Shown here: piece after piece, positions 12,746-25,387 of the stretch | How positions within the stretch are numbered: position 1 is the first letter of the stretch | Layout of the letters: each line of letters begins with the position of its first letter | DNA from: Apricaphanius iberus | Lineage: Eukaryota > Chordata > Actinopteri > Cyprinodontiformes > Aphaniidae | Direction of reading: 5' to 3' | DNA: 64,000 bases | NCBI GenBank assembly: GCA_028564705.1 | Contig: JAPXFQ010002804.1 | Coordinates: forward strand, 744,001 to 808,000 | Program-made: the position numbers and the translations under genes | Notes under the pieces: generated by a model | What the model saw: only the letters and a program-made list of their open reading frames with translations | Databases searched by the model: none | Told to the model about the DNA's origin: nothing

Positions 12746-12825
12746 TACTGTTACATGTGGCAACCTCACGTCGATGACTCAACGCAATCTGCTGGGTTTC
12801 CTTACATAGAAAACTTTTAACTGAT

Positions 12826-12935
12826 TGGAATATTTGTCAAATTGTATTGAAATGACTTTTGTTGTAAAGTGCCTTGAGACGACATCTGTTGTGAATTGGC
12901 GCTATATAAATAAAATGTGAATTGAATTGAAAGTT
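12826..12935 (+). mobile_element. LINE 3' tail (GTGCCTTGAGACGACAT type)
   Basis: AAAGTGCCTTGAGACGACAT, then TGTGAATTGGCGCTATATAA and a GTGAATTGAATTGAA repeat form the 3' end of a widespread fish non-LTR element. An inverted copy is at 57103-57195. Confidence 0.6.
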
Positions 12936-13189
12936 TGTATGAAGCTAAGATCCAGGGTGTTCCTCCTCTTCGCTCTTAGGAGTAATACTAATCAGTGCCA
13001 AGGAAAGGAAATGCTATGAAAAGGCAGATTTACTGAGAATATATTTATATTATATACCCTAATCCTTAAATTGGAGACATGTTAGCCAAAGAAATTTATG
13101 ACTAAATGAAACTGCGAAAACTTAACATAAATCCATTTTCATACAAAATTGCACCTCAAAGTCCTTTATAGCTTAAAGTGACCCCACAA

Positions 13190-13900
13190 AAACCACATCT
13201 CCCATCCCTCCAAGGGAATTAAAAGCATGATCACAATTATAACCCCTCCCTCTCAGCCTACCTTCCACGCACGCACACATTTAAAAGCAACATTATAAGC
13301 AGATAAGCCTGGTCAGGTTAGAAACGCCATCAGAGCAGCCATCTACACCGGCAACAGCAGATCAACAGCAGCAGCCGAGGTACCGACCCAGGGCGCTCAG
13401 AGCGCTCAGAGGAGGGAAGGCTGAGAACCCCACCTCCACCCAAGCACTACCTGGAGAGCACCCAGGCAGCCACAGCCGACCATCGATCCCGATGCAGAGG
13501 GCTCCCAAAGAGGAAACACTGGAAGGATGATTAAAATAACAAGTTAAAATATTAAAACAGGACATAAAAATAAAATGAAACAGTAAAACACTGATGAAAT
13601 TTTAATCAAGTAAAACATGAAGAGAAATTAAACAGACAATAGTTAACAATAATCATTTGAAAACTAGGGTGAAAATGAGTCTTGAGCCTGCTCTTAAAAA
13701 CATGAACGTTCTGTGCGCGTCTGAGGTCCTCTGGGAGCCTGTTCCAAAGGTGAGGGCCATTATAATGGAAAGATGCCTCTATATGAGTGTGTGTCCTGAC
13801 TTTAGGGATGACAGGGAGAGTGCAGAGACTGCAAAGATTCATACGGGCAAAGCTCTTCAGAAAGGTAAGAAGGCCCAAGACCATTAAGATACTTCAAAAA
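13190..13900 (-). pseudogene. LINE reverse-transcriptase C-terminus and 3' region, minus strand
   Basis: The minus-strand frame (13884 to 13606) reads ASFHYNGPHLWNRLPEDLRR and AQNVHVFKSRLKTHFHPSF, the xxPxLWNxLPxxLRxxxxxxxFKxxLKTHLF motif ending non-LTR reverse transcriptases. The GC-richer sequence at 13340-13510 belongs to the same degenerate insertion or an adjacent one. Confidence 0.55.
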
Positions 13901-15525
13901 CATTAAAAGAACCTTAATCATCCATCCTAAAACAGATAATTGAAGCTAATGCAGTTATTTTAAGATGGTGGCAAATCCTTTTACTTCAACGGCACTTAGG
14001 TTACCTGTCCAGAAGGGATACCCAAACATCTGTGTCTACAAAAGTATTGTTCATCTCCTCAATGGAGGGGCTTAATGTGTTCACGGATATGTTCTAGGTC
14101 TCCCCTGCACTCCCCTGGCAGTAGAATATGAAAGGAGGGCTTCCTAAAGTGGACATCCAGAAGATAAAGAGATGAATTCTGATGGTGATGCTGTTTATAT
14201 TTAATGTAAAGTATTGTTCCACTTTTTTACAAGTTTTGTTCCACTTCCCCCGGAAGTCTGAGCTTTACAAATCTCTTAAGCAGACCCCACAGTGTCCGAC
14301 AGAAGAAGCTGATTTCAGCCATTTTTCTCTGTGAACTTGTTCTTACTCTCATGGCCATAGGTGAGGGTGGGAACATACCAGTGAATCGAGCTTTAATGGT
14401 CTCAATGTTACCTCAGCTAGACCTTTCGTCAGATATTAAGGTCATGTTAGCAGATTTTCAATGTTACAATTGGAAGATATTAGAATTATCAACCCATGAA
14501 CCCGAATCTAAGCTCTAGATTCAGGTCTTCAACAAAAAAGAAACTTTTGAAGTGGTCTGCTCAAATGATTGTTCACATATATGTTTTCTAAAAAGATCAA
14601 ACTTTGAATATGCTATGTATCCATGCATAAGATATCTTGAAAAGCTTTTGAGAATAATTTCAATGAAAGGAATTTAGTGGTAAAGATACAGATTTATTAT
14701 GTACTAATGGAGCAACTTTCAGCCCTAGAACTTTCTTTGCTACAACTTCTATCCATATATTCATAATGTAACATTCAACATTCTATGTAATATATCCTTC
14801 TAGCAACATCAGCACTCTTGAAAAGTGTTTGTATAACTGCCGGTGCATCATGACCCCCTTGCTAAATATTTAAACCAGTTTGACCCAGCCATTACTTGGC
14901 ATGCTAAAAGTTCACTCTCCTGTTTGTATGTTGCTAGAAAGATCTGGTGATTGGATCTCAGACGACCGAATGATTAGAGGTACACACCCCAACTGCAGTA
15001 TCCCCACTGAAACCACAATTCATCCAACTTCACAAACCTTTCAGACAAAGCCTATCTAATCAGACATAAAGTTGAAGTGCCTCATAACGTTCTGTGTGAG
15101 GCCATGGTTCTTAACTGGGAAAAGGTGGAATGTGTCTCACAGGATTGGAGTGAACCTCTGCTTAAAGCTGGGAAATACAGGCATCTTGATGTCTTTTTCA
15201 TGGAATGACAGTAAGATGAAGCATGGGATAGATAGACAAGTTGGGGCTTCATCTGCTGAAATTAGGCTGTTGTGATCTGTTGTGATGACAAGAAAACTGA
15301 GATATGGATCACGATCAGTTCATGACGCTAAAATGATCTTCCTTCAAATGGGGTGCTGGACTCTGCCTTAGAAATAAGCCTTGAAGTACCAAAATCTGGA
15401 GTAAACTTGGACTACAGCTGTTGCTCTTTGGTGTCCTGTAAGTGAAGTGTCACAGAAAATATTAACAGCATCTAATTGGATAATAAACCTGTCATTTTTC
15501 TAAGTGATATTTGTGCCCCTGTTAT
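13901..15525. other. intergenic, nothing firmly recognised
   Basis: A 67-codon plus-strand ORF at 15072 has no recognisable domain. The rest is AT-rich and non-coding in appearance. Confidence 0.5.
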
Positions 15526-15529
15526 TTAT

Positions 15530-16095
15530 TCCCTTATAAGTGAATAACTAAATATTTAGTTAGCAACAAATTAAATATTCTGCTTTATCATTTTACAAAT
15601 TAAATATTTAACTTTTGAAGTTCAATATTGAGAGAGTGAAGTTAAATATCCATTATTTTGCTTGCAAGTGAAAATATGTAACTTTTCAACTAAATATTGT
15701 AAATTAAAAAGGTTTTTGGGAGCTACATATTTTAGTTAATAACTAAAGATTTAGCTTGTAAAATAAATGTTCAGTTTAATTTGTATAGTAGATATTTAAT
15801 ATACGTGCAAAAATGCTTAAATTGTTAAGTAAATATTTAGATTGTAAATTAAATATTTAGTTTAGAGCTTAACATTTAATTTATAAATTAAATATCTTGC
15901 TCATATATTGTTTATTTTGTAGCAAAATATTAGTTTGTAAAATAAACGTTTAATCTACAAAATAATTAAATTAAGTAAAAGTAGCTAAAGTATGTAAATA
16001 TTTAATTTTGGAAACAAAATATGTTGCTAATAAAATAAATATTTAGTTTGTAGCCATACGTTTAAGTTGTAAACCAAATATTGTGTTTATATAAA
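15530..16095. repeat. AT-rich degenerate tandem repeat based on AAATATTTAGTTTGTAA
   Basis: Variants of AAATATTTAGTTTGTAAA and its shifted forms recur about every 20-40 bases for over 500 bases. This looks like a diverged minisatellite. No ORF or terminal repeat was seen. Confidence 0.65.
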
Positions 16096-18137
16096 AAAAA
16101 ATTCGAGAAAAATATTCCATTAGCAAAATAAATGGCTTGAAACTAAGACATTGATCAATGATTAATTGACATAGATGCGAATGTGATTTTGAAAAATGGA
16201 ACCCGCTTTTATTTATCTTATGACAGGCTAAATAACCCAATGCAACCATTATGGCTCAAAAGCCAGGGATTTCTTGTGCTGGTCGCTAACGCAGAGGGTT
16301 GTGTCAGGAATGGCATCAGATGTAAAAACTGAGCCAGATCAAATATGCAAATCTCAAAGAAGACATCCATACCGGTTCGGTTGAGACCATAGGAACTGCA
16401 GGAACTTTAAAGTACAATAGAAGTACAAACCAAACATACGGGTCATGCTTTCAGAAGAATTTCTGCTTTATGTGTGACCCTCGGTATGCATTGAACTTTA
16501 CAATTCTAAATTCCTCAAGGCTATCATGTCTGTGTGTGCTTCTATTTTCCTTGTTCAGTGTTGCAGAGAATAAATGCGCATCTGCAGTGTACTACCACCT
16601 GCGTACCTCTCACTTGATGATGCTGTGGTTCACACAGTAGTCAAATGTATGACTAGTTCTGGTACCTGTTTAGTTGGGTGATATTGTAACCTATTTCATT
16701 TCCTCTGTGCAGGCTGCACATTTACCAGTGTTGTAGTATGGAATTACAGTTTATGGGATTTACGTACAGGTACAGCAGCAGAGTTAAATACTTTTTTGGG
16801 GAAAGAAACAAAAAAAAGTTCTTATTATTTTACACTATTACCTCAGTAGGCGTCCAACATAACTCACTCTTGGCGTTTTGTGTTAATTGGGCAGTGTTGG
16901 CCTGGGATGGTAATTAAATTCCCGGCCAGAATTATTGTCCCTGAGTCTTAAAAGCAGTCAGTAAAACTATGGATATTCCCCTTTCCAATAATACCACCGG
17001 CAGGCTCCTTACAATGAGCTGCATGACAAAATGGAACACAGCGGCATCTAAATAGCAGAGTCCTGAGCTAAATGGTGTAATAATTACCTATGTCTTGCAG
17101 TCAACTACATCAAAACTACATCAAAATATGTCAACGCCCAGAGTTTTGCGGTACTTTGCGAGAAAATAGGCTCTGAACACACAGTTGTTCTGTTTCACAG
17201 CGGGTCACGTCGTGGGAAGGTTCTGTCCAGTGTCTGTGAACTGCAATGAGCTGGAAGAGGGCAACGAGGTTTTCATGAAACTTGCACAGTGGAATGTTTC
17301 TGAAACCAATGTTCAATGAATCAAATATACAGATGCAGGGAACAAACACACACCTCCTACCACGTCTGGCAGATAAAATCCCCAATTACAACAGGCACAT
17401 ACCAGTTGGTGTAGAGCTGTGATGACTGAAGTTGGTGTTGCAAAAAAAAAAAAAAAAAAAAAAAAAATAGTGTATATTTCCTGCTCTCTGAGTTCCTTCT
17501 GTTTTTTTAACCAATTGTGCACAGAGCGTCAATTTAATACACCCAAACACGTATTAAAAACAATGTTAGACCTTTATGGAATTATATTGCAGTAACTTAA
17601 AAAGAATATATAAAAAAGCTTTGTTTTTCTGAATTAAGAAAGACCATTTTTACAAAAAATAAATAAAAACCTTTTTTTTTTATTATCAAGATTAAAAGAG
17701 TATTAACGAGAAACAAAGAGTATAAATGCTGTTTTTCTGACTTAAAAAGAATTTAAGAATAATAGTAATAAAAAAATAATATTATCTGAATTTATGAGAT
17801 ATTACAAAATTAAACCAAAAAGCTTTTTTTAAGTAACAAAATGGGTGTTACAAAAAAATTACATAAAGATGTTTTTCTGAATTAACAACATAAGTTTTAT
17901 AAAAAAAAATAATAAAGCCGTTTTCTTCTGAAGTAACTGTAAACCGTGTGTGTGTGGAAGAAAATCTCTTGGGCCTTTATGCCTGAACAGGCGGAAGTTC
18001 CTCAAGTGTCTGTGCAAAGTCAACAAACTATAATATCCATCCTATCTACACAGCTGGAGAAAAGTTCTTTTCCCAGTTAATCAATGCCAAAACAAAGTAG
18101 AAGAGAATTCAACTCAACAAATGGGACGTGCAGGTCC
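16096..18137. other. intergenic; poly(A) tract at 17442-17467
   Basis: No gene recognised. A 26-base A tract and several A/T-rich stretches (17560-17930) dominate. Confidence 0.5.
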
Positions 18138-18268
18138 ATGGCAGGACTGGCGACCTGTCCAGGGTATGCCCTGCCTTTCACCCGATGACCGCTGAAGATA
18201 GGCACCTACCCCCCTGGCAGCCATGCAAGGATATCTGCTATAAACAATGGATAGATAGATAGATGGAA
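18138..18268 (+). mobile_element. truncated SINE 3' end
   Basis: ACTGGCGACCTGTCCAGGGT, then GATAGGCACC and GATAGATAGATGG match the 3' third of the SINE at 30769-31134. Confidence 0.6.
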
Positions 18269-19075
18269 ATGGGAGATGTTTGAGTTCCCCTCATTTAGCC
18301 AGTTAATAATGGCTACAGGTACTGAATATTATCCAGTAAAAACACAGCAGAAATACTATTTCATTTGTATCTAATTAATACAGCAAAATATCGTTAAAAT
18401 TATTTGGTTGGAAAGGTTATGTTGAGTTTTTCATTTTTATCTTTCAAGTAAATGCAGTACGCCTCTACAGATATTACAGTAAACAAAAAGTAAGGAATAA
18501 TCACCAGGGATTGGGAGGGTGGGAAATGTTCTTGCCTGGAGCGACATTTGGCTTGAAGTTAGCATTGGGACCAATTAACCGGCGAAAGATCCTTTTTAGA
18601 AAAACCAACAGCATTCGGTTCCTGTTTTGTGTTCAACAGCAGCATTAGTTTTTTTTTCTAATAATACAAAACAAAAACAAAAACGCTGACTGGTCTAGTT
18701 TCTGGGCAAGGTTGAAGGTGTCATGTATTATATTGCATTTTAGAAATCGCAAGATAACATGTTGAAAGGATATTTTGACTTACCTCATTCCAGGGATGTG
18801 ATGATAGTCCACAGTACCTAAAAAGGGTTCATTATAACATTTCTGATTTTTATATTACCAAGCCCGCTTTCCACATCTGATAAGAGGACTTTTTAAAAAA
18901 AAAACATATTGTTTTGTTTTAAGGATTTTGTTGGGAAAGCATCTTCTTGGCTTCGCCATTCATTCAACACACGCTGCGAGCAAAAACACGAGGCCCCATG
19001 AGGCTTCAGGGGACTAGTCCAGACATTTCTGTGATCTCAGAGGGGAAAGGAGATGAAGATCTAAATATTGTTTGA

Positions 19076-19406
19076 TACGGATGCAGCGATACCACTTTTT
19101 TCAAACTGATACCATACCGACACTTGGATCTGAGTACTTGTCGATACCGAGTACCAATGCCGATACTTCTACCACACAAATAAATGTAATAAATTGGAAA
19201 ACAGGTCTTATTTTCTTCTCTGCTTGTTACAAAAAATTATGGTGAATTGGATTAAAAAAAAATATTGATAAAAAATGACCACAAAACAGAAAATTTCGTG
19301 AAATTTTTGCTGAGTTTCCACATTTTAAGAATCGGTTAACTTTAACCCATACCAATATGAGTACATTAGAACGGTATCAGCCAATGCCATTATCGGTGCA
19401 TCCCTA
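19076..19406 (+). mobile_element. hAT MITE, family A copy 2, with 8-bp target duplication
   Basis: Starts TACGGATGCAGCGATACC and ends TATCGGTGCATCCCTA. It is flanked by TTGTTTGA (19068-19075) and CTGTTTGA (19407-19414), a 7/8 matching duplication. It is collinear with the copy at 3748. Confidence 0.82.
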
Positions 19407-19414
19407 CTGTTTGA

Positions 19415-21625
19415 GAAAGTGAAGCTAGTTGTGAAGACGTGAATCGAAACCTTGAAAACCAGATGCACAGGGGAACACAAGATCACAGTGTACCAAGGCT
19501 TTTACTGACTACTCAAGGGCAACAGCAAAATGGAGGTTTTCAGACTACAAAAGGAACAATACAGCTGCTTAGACACTATACAGTATGTAATATGTCAACA
19601 AAAAAGGCCCGTCTTATTTATAATGCAATAAATCCTACATAATTTATCATGACAAGAGATAGTTCAGGATTTTTCAAGTGAGTTCATGTGTAGTTTAGTG
19701 TCCTCCCTGCTGTATTAAACTCTCCTGGCATCTCCATTTTCTACCAATCGTAAACTTTCTGTTAGCGGGATGCATTGGGTCTGAGATGATGCTCAAATGT
19801 TCTCATGGGACTCTTTATTTGAATGATTCACTTGCCTCAAATCTGTGCGTAGTTGAAAATATCAACTTTTGCACCAAATGGTCGGTGGTGTGAATTGCAA
19901 TCTGTCAAAAATGACTGATGGCCTCAAGATTTTTCTTTTAAATACGAAAAATATTTGGTTAACGTGACCCGTGGCTCTAGTCCATTGTAATCAGATTTAT
20001 ACAAAATGAAGACTCCAAGAAAGGTATGTATTGCAGCAAATATATTAGCCTTTAACCTTTTACCAGCTCTTACTTCAAAATTCCTGAACCATCACCTCAT
20101 TGACTGATACATTCATAATTCACAGAACAATCCTATATATGATATGAAATCACAATCTTCATGAAACAACACACAAAGGCACATAAAAAGAGGATCGACA
20201 GTGGAAAACATTTTAAGGTGCGTTTCAGAGATTTAAAACCTACATCTAGAAAAACTTTGACTGCAGGATTTTAAATGCTAAAGCTTTAGCTTCAAGTGAC
20301 TGCCAACTACATCGTCTGATGACGTTAAGTAGCTGGGAACAGGGGAATTCCTTTCTAAAAGTGACATTCAATCAGTGCTATCTTATTAAGATTGACAATA
20401 AAACACATAAAGCATTACGTTCTCAGAGCAAAAATTAGAACCCGGTACACTCAAATAATAAAATGACACATTTAGCTTGCTCTTTATCAAAAACGTTGCA
20501 GATCTGCTCTAAGATTGTATCGTACATTATTTCTAAACGGATTAAAAACTACAATACAGTGTCCCTCCTATTGTAAAAAAATAAATTTATGTTTAAGCTG
20601 TTAATAGGATCTAAACTCTAGAAAATATTTTTAAAAAATGTTAAAGACCCAACTGGATCAGTGGGTATGTAAATGATTTCAGTTCCAAAAAGCATTGGTT
20701 CTAGGGTGCGGACTTGGTGGCATAATGATTGGGGTTTAAAATATAATCAGGCAGGTGCAGTAGCATCTGTCAGTCTTTAAAAATAGCAAGTGAAGGTCAC
20801 TTAAGGTAGAGGCTGCCTTAGAAATATATTAAAAGGTGTAATATTTGTATAGCGCTACATTCAGTCATTATAGCCACAGCTTCCCTGGGGCAACTTTTCC
20901 TGTTTCTTCCATTGTATAGTTCTTGTCTTCATCTCTTGTTATTCTCTGTTGCGATGGGCACCTTATGGATCGGATCAGTGAAACCTCTCCCTGCTGAAAT
21001 GTTGGTGATATGTGGACGTCTTAGCAAATTCCTTATACTGACAATTTTGTTTGGAGACACTTGTGAGGGGAACTGATTTACGCCCTCAGACCTTCCCTCT
21101 TAAAAATGTCATGGAACTCCTTTAGTGGAAACCTTATGGTGTCCGTTTTTTTATGTTGCCATTTTCCTTAAATCTCCAAAAACTCTCAGTCGCTGATATG
21201 AATTGTTACAAATGGCAGATCTGACTCTTGTAAGGGATTCCCTCCTGTGACACAACCGATGATTCAAACCCCTCACCAATCAGTGACAAATGGTCCTCTG
21301 CCTTTGCATTTTCTACCCGACTCCACATGCTTGGAACCCTAACGAAGTATGTATGGAAAAAGGAGCTGGAACTACTTAACCCTTACTAATGGAAACTCGA
21401 ATACAGCCGAGCTGAGTCACACTGAGAAGGTGCTGGTGGAAATAAGCCATTGAACTCCATTTTGTAATGGAAATGATCTCTACTATGTCTACAATCTGTG
21501 TCCTGTGACCTTTAATGTCTTCGACAGACATTCAGGCGACTAGATTGTCACATATAGCTCAACCAGTGATGCCACCCATCATTTTTCTGCAAGTACACCA
21601 AATTATGTCCAAATTGGTCTATTCC
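19415..21625. other. intergenic, nothing recognised
   Basis: No ORF with domain similarity and no clear repeat ends. It lies downstream of paqr7. Confidence 0.5.
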
Positions 21626-21629
21626 TTAA

Positions 21630-22619
21630 AGTGGACCTGGCATGAAATTAGCATTTTTTGATCATATATTTTAGTTCCCCCAGCCTGCCTACGGCCCCTA
21701 AGGGGTTAAAATGACTGATAATTCTTTCCTTTGTTCCGGGGTATTTCTGCCTACATAGTGAAATTAGCACTCAGAAACGGGCTGTTTGGCAGTTCGGCAT
21801 ATGACGACACGTTTCGGCATATTACGTGTTGAGTTCCAGCCAATTACCTCCTTCCCCTTACCACACCCTGTAAGTCCCTCCCTCCGCGGCGTGGAGAGCT
21901 ACGGTAACAGGCAAACAACAAACCAACAGCATGGAGTCCAGACCGCATCCAAACTGCACTGTACCTGGGTGTACAAAAGAAAACATCAACCTTTTTGTCC
22001 TCCCCACTTCTGAGCCACTGAAAAGCCTGTAGATAGATTTTATGTATGCAGGGAATCTGCCCGACCAACTGCCGAAGCGTGTGCTAGTTTGTGGCAAACA
22101 TTTCTAGGACGACTGTTTTTCCAACTTGGGACAATACAGCAGTGGATTCACAGATCGTCTTAAACTTCTACTAGGATTAATACCAACTCTCCGTGAACCA
22201 GCAAATATTCCTGTACAAGTAAGCATATTTCCTCAATAATGTCCTTCTGCTAGTAGTACACATTGTGGCATTGTTTGAGATGTTCGCTTTACAATTATCT
22301 TCACAGCTAATACCCCAGTTTGTTTATGTAGCATTGGTGCTAGTATCCTTTTATTTGGGGGAAAAAAACATTATATATTTTAGTCGAACATTCTAAATAT
22401 CGTCAGAGACTCATTGACAACAGAAGCGCATAGCCCAGGCCCCGCCCTCCGAAACCCGGTCATTCTGTGCTAATGCTCACAGAAGGGCCACCTCGTCACA
22501 TCTGCAATTCTACAACAAGGCTGAATTACGGCAAGCGATCGTTTGATATAGTATTAAGGTACTTAGAGTGTGGCTAAAAAGGGCCCAAACGCTGTGGGAA
22601 ATTTCATGCTAGTTCTACT
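21630..22619 (+). mobile_element. Kolobok-like DNA transposon relic with a THAP-domain exon
   Basis: Left end AGTGGACCTGGCATGAAATT after TTAA (21626-21629). The right end, read inverted, is AGTAGAACTAGCATGAAATT, followed by TCAA (22620-22623), a mutated TTAA. From ATG 21931 the frame reads MESRPHPNCTVPGCTKENIN, then LFVLPTSEPLKSL, stop (22030), IDFMYAGNLPDQLPKRVLVC, GKHF, stop (22105), DDCFSNLGQYSSGFTDRLKL. C-x4-C plus C-x2-H is a THAP zinc finger. TTAA targeting plus THAP is the Kolobok superfamily signature. It is inactive: two in-frame stops and no catalytic core. The right end is about 230 bases past the paqr7 stop codon. Confidence 0.72.
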
Positions 22620-22848
22620 TCAAAGCGCACTAAACAAGCTTTGGCAGCTACATGGTTCTGATGTTTAAGTAATAGCAGTACAGTAATATATCTTGCCATG
22701 TTATAAGGCAGTGATATCAAAGTTTTAGTAATAAATTACAGGAATCTCAATAGTAATACCCAAAAATCCCTGTCCTGTTTGTTAATACAAGGCAATACCT
22801 TCAGATACTTTTTCTGATATGAAAGGCACTATGATCCCCTGAAGTCCT

Positions 22849-23898
22849 CTATTTGGACTTCGTTTTGGAGGCGAGCATATGTTTCACTTTCCTCAGCATG
22901 AAGGCAAAGATCAGTCCGCATCCAACCAATGCGAGTGCGTACAATCCCACAAAGAGCGCGGGATCGCCGTTCTCATGCAGACGTGAGTACAGCTGCCTGC
23001 GATACACGTAGTCCAAATAGGAGGCGTGGATCTGGCAGAAAGTGCAGCAGGACAGCAAAACATGGAACACCTGGTGACTATGGCCTACAAAATCACACCG
23101 TCCAGGGAGATAGCGCTCAAGTACGGGGACGGTGAAGAAGAAGGAGCAGCTGAGAAAGAATGCCACCTGACCGAAGTGATAGGCGACAGCCAGATCATCG
23201 TTGGACCAGAGCAAAAGTCTCTTAGCCACAGGACTGCTATCCCACATATAGGCCAGCGCTGAAGGCACCACCTGGCACACCTTACGCACCCAGCATGGTA
23301 GGATGTGGTTGCAGTATTTCCCGTAGCAACATCCGAGGCAAGACAGGCAGCTGAGGAGAGTGGCAACAGGCATGAAGATCCCTTGTGTGCTTCTGTGCAT
23401 GGTCTCATCCACTGCATAGTAAAAGTGAACCACAGCACTGCCGTATTGGTACTGTGCCACCCCAACATAGTCCAGATAGTAGAAAAAGTAGTGGTACAGC
23501 TCGGATTTTCCACCCAGTAGGTGAGCTGCTACGCTAAACGCCGAGTAAGTGAGGGAAGACAGCACGAGGATCAACAAGGGCCACGAATGAGGGTCGCTGA
23601 CGAAGTCCACGGCGTCTGCGAGTTGGCGATACTTTACCAGGAGCAACAAAAACGCCAGCAGGTGAGTCCAGACGTTGACGGTCTCATTGTGCCGCTGGAA
23701 CAAGGACAGGAAGTAGTAGCGCCAGCTCTGCTCAAGTGGTCTATAACCTGTGTAGACGTAGCGCTCCCTGAAGTAGTTGGGAACCTCAGAGTCGGTGACA
23801 GTGCCCGGCATGGAGGGTGCGGCCTCGGTCAGCAGTCGGGGTACCTCCCGGATCTGCTGCAGGCTGATGAAGACTCGTCCAATACTTTCCATCGCCAT
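22849..23898 (-). CDS. paqr7: membrane progestin receptor, PAQR family (mPR alpha-like)
   Basis: A 349-codon intact reading frame, close to the roughly 346 residues of human PAQR7. Products of this family are seven- or eight-helix plasma-membrane receptors that bind progestins; in fish they mediate non-genomic oocyte and sperm responses (family knowledge). Visible features: N-terminal FRERYVYTGYRP (43-54); the PAQR motif HNETVNVWTHL (70-80); FSVAAHLLGGKSELYHY (121-137); LDYVGVAQYQYGSA (142-155); VVPSALAYMWDSSPVAKR (210-227); the C-terminal histidine motif GHSHQVFHV (272-280); and a lysine-rich tail ending KTKSK. Hydrophobic segments fit the family topology. The start is MAMESIGR. An in-frame ATG 84 bases further upstream is rejected because a pyrimidine tract and CTGCAG acceptor end at 23939, so the exon begins at 23938 and earlier exons would be 5' UTR. 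PAQR8 or a teleost paqr7a/b duplicate are alternatives; linkage to sh3bgrl3 and tmem222 favours paqr7. Confidence 0.93.
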   Translation of the reverse strand: MAMESIGRVFISLQQIREVPRLLTEAAPSMPGTVTDSEVPNYFRERYVYTGYRPLEQSWRYYFLSLFQRHNETVNVWTHLLAFLLLLVKYRQLADAVDFVSDPHSWPLLILVLSSLTYSAFSVAAHLLGGKSELYHYFFYYLDYVGVAQYQYGSAVVHFYYAVDETMHRSTQGIFMPVATLLSCLSCLGCCYGKYCNHILPCWVRKVCQVVPSALAYMWDSSPVAKRLLLWSNDDLAVAYHFGQVAFFLSCSFFFTVPVLERYLPGRCDFVGHSHQVFHVLLSCCTFCQIHASYLDYVYRRQLYSRLHENGDPALFVGLYALALVGCGLIFAFMLRKVKHMLASKTKSK

Positions 23899-23944
23899 GG
23901 TCGCTGTGGCTTTCTGTACCAATGGAAAGCAGTGGATTCTGCAG
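23899..23944 (-). other. paqr7: splice acceptor and start of the 5' leader of the paqr7 coding exon
   Basis: Read on the minus strand, a pyrimidine-rich run ends in CTGCAG (23944-23939), a strong 3' splice site. It is followed by 40 bases of leader and then the ATG at 23898. This implies at least one non-coding upstream exon that I could not locate. Confidence 0.7.
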
Positions 23945-25040
23945 AAAAGAGAGTCAATGTCAATTCCAGAAAAAGAAAGCATTATGAATGCAAACGTTTA
24001 CACATGAGCTTTACTGACATTGCATTTGAAATCTATTCTACTCTTTTAAATATTAAGAACCATTTTTCCTTCAAACGGACTGTTAGGGTATAACTGTTCC
24101 ATTTTTGTGCATTCTTGTGCAATTGTACCGTCCCATGGCGTCAAACTCATTCCTTCATAAGAGGGAAGTGTTTGGCTTAAGATTCCTCCCTAAAAAAGCG
24201 TGGTGTCCCAACATGTTTAATGAAGATATAAACTTTAACTCTATGTTAGATTACAAGCTACTTTATTAGTTACTCTCAGCAGCTGCCAGTAACACGTTTT
24301 AAGGAAAATATATTTTATTTAAATTTTGAGTCATTTAAATAATAATTACAGATTGCTTTAATATGTATCTATTAATACAATCACAACGATCTGTACTATA
24401 TTATCATGTTTGGGGATCTGTCTGGAAATAAACTAGCGATACTGAACAAAACTGAGTTAAAAAAAACAACCCAAAAAACTGTCAAAACTTTGCTCAACAT
24501 GTCAAATCAAAAGTCACATGAGGCTTTTATTCACAGAGGTCCTCATCCTCACTACCACCCAGTTAATTTCATATGCAGCACCTTTTACAGCCATTTATGA
24601 TGCTTTCCGGTGTTACTTCATCCCATGCCAGGAGAATCCATTTACAAAGCCAAAGTACGGCTGGTTTTTACATTTTTCCAGATTGTGTGAGTGCGTGATC
24701 CCCCGACAGATCCCCCGACTCTGGCGCCCTCTGCTGTTGCGGTCGTGTAAAGACAGTTATCAGCATATGTCAATGGTTAGACCCAGATTATAAAAACGAC
24801 CCCACATTTTTACGCTGTTTTCAATGTATAAAAAAACCCAGTCCTGTATTCGGGTCAATACGGTACTTGCTTTTATAACATACGTTGACACCAGCAACAG
24901 GCTACGCCTTGAGCAGGGACTTGCTTGAGCACTGCATGTAGTATAGGAGAGTACCACTCGGGGGCAGAGTAAAGAATTCAGATCGCATTGAGAGCCAGAC
25001 TTGTAGACAAAACAAACACCGCGACCGTAGAGGAGATAAT
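23945..25040. other. upstream flank of paqr7; no coding exon recognised
   Basis: Likely contains intron 1 and perhaps a non-coding first exon of paqr7, but no minus-strand donor could be chosen with confidence. A CTCTGGCGCCCTCTGCTG motif at about 24719 looks like MITE debris. Confidence 0.4.
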
Positions 25041-25165
25041 GGCCCTGTCCCAATACCCAAATGCAGTCCTCCACGAAGTGCACTTGGCGGAAGTGCACAC
25101 AAGGATTCAAGTGCGTAATGAACAAGTGTGCAAATAATAGCAGTATTGGGACAGCGAGGATTACG
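25040..25165. repeat. short inverted-repeat element
   Basis: CCCTGTCCCAATACC near 25042 is mirrored by GTATTGGGACAGCG near 25143. The ends resemble Harbinger-like MITE termini. Confidence 0.45.
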
Positions 25166-25387
25166 TCATCGTCCTGTGCCACGGCGTTGTATCTCCATGA
25201 CAACCAAAATGGGGGTGTCGGTTGCAGTTTGTGTTATTTTGCTGCCTGATATGATAAAACTGAAACAAAATCATCTAAGTTTGATTAATAAATTTTTTTA
25301 TCTAGCAGATTCTACAGCATAAAGTCCAAAGTTACAGAACATATAGAATTTTAATCAGAGGAACAACCTGTATGTTTAAATCATCTA

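Noticed and set aside
15072..15275. 67-codon plus-strand ORF
   Set aside because: No motif; the surrounding sequence looks like decayed repeat.
22929..23520. Several ORFs of 60-140 codons overlapping the paqr7 exon
   Set aside because: Shadow frames of the paqr7 coding sequence on both strands.
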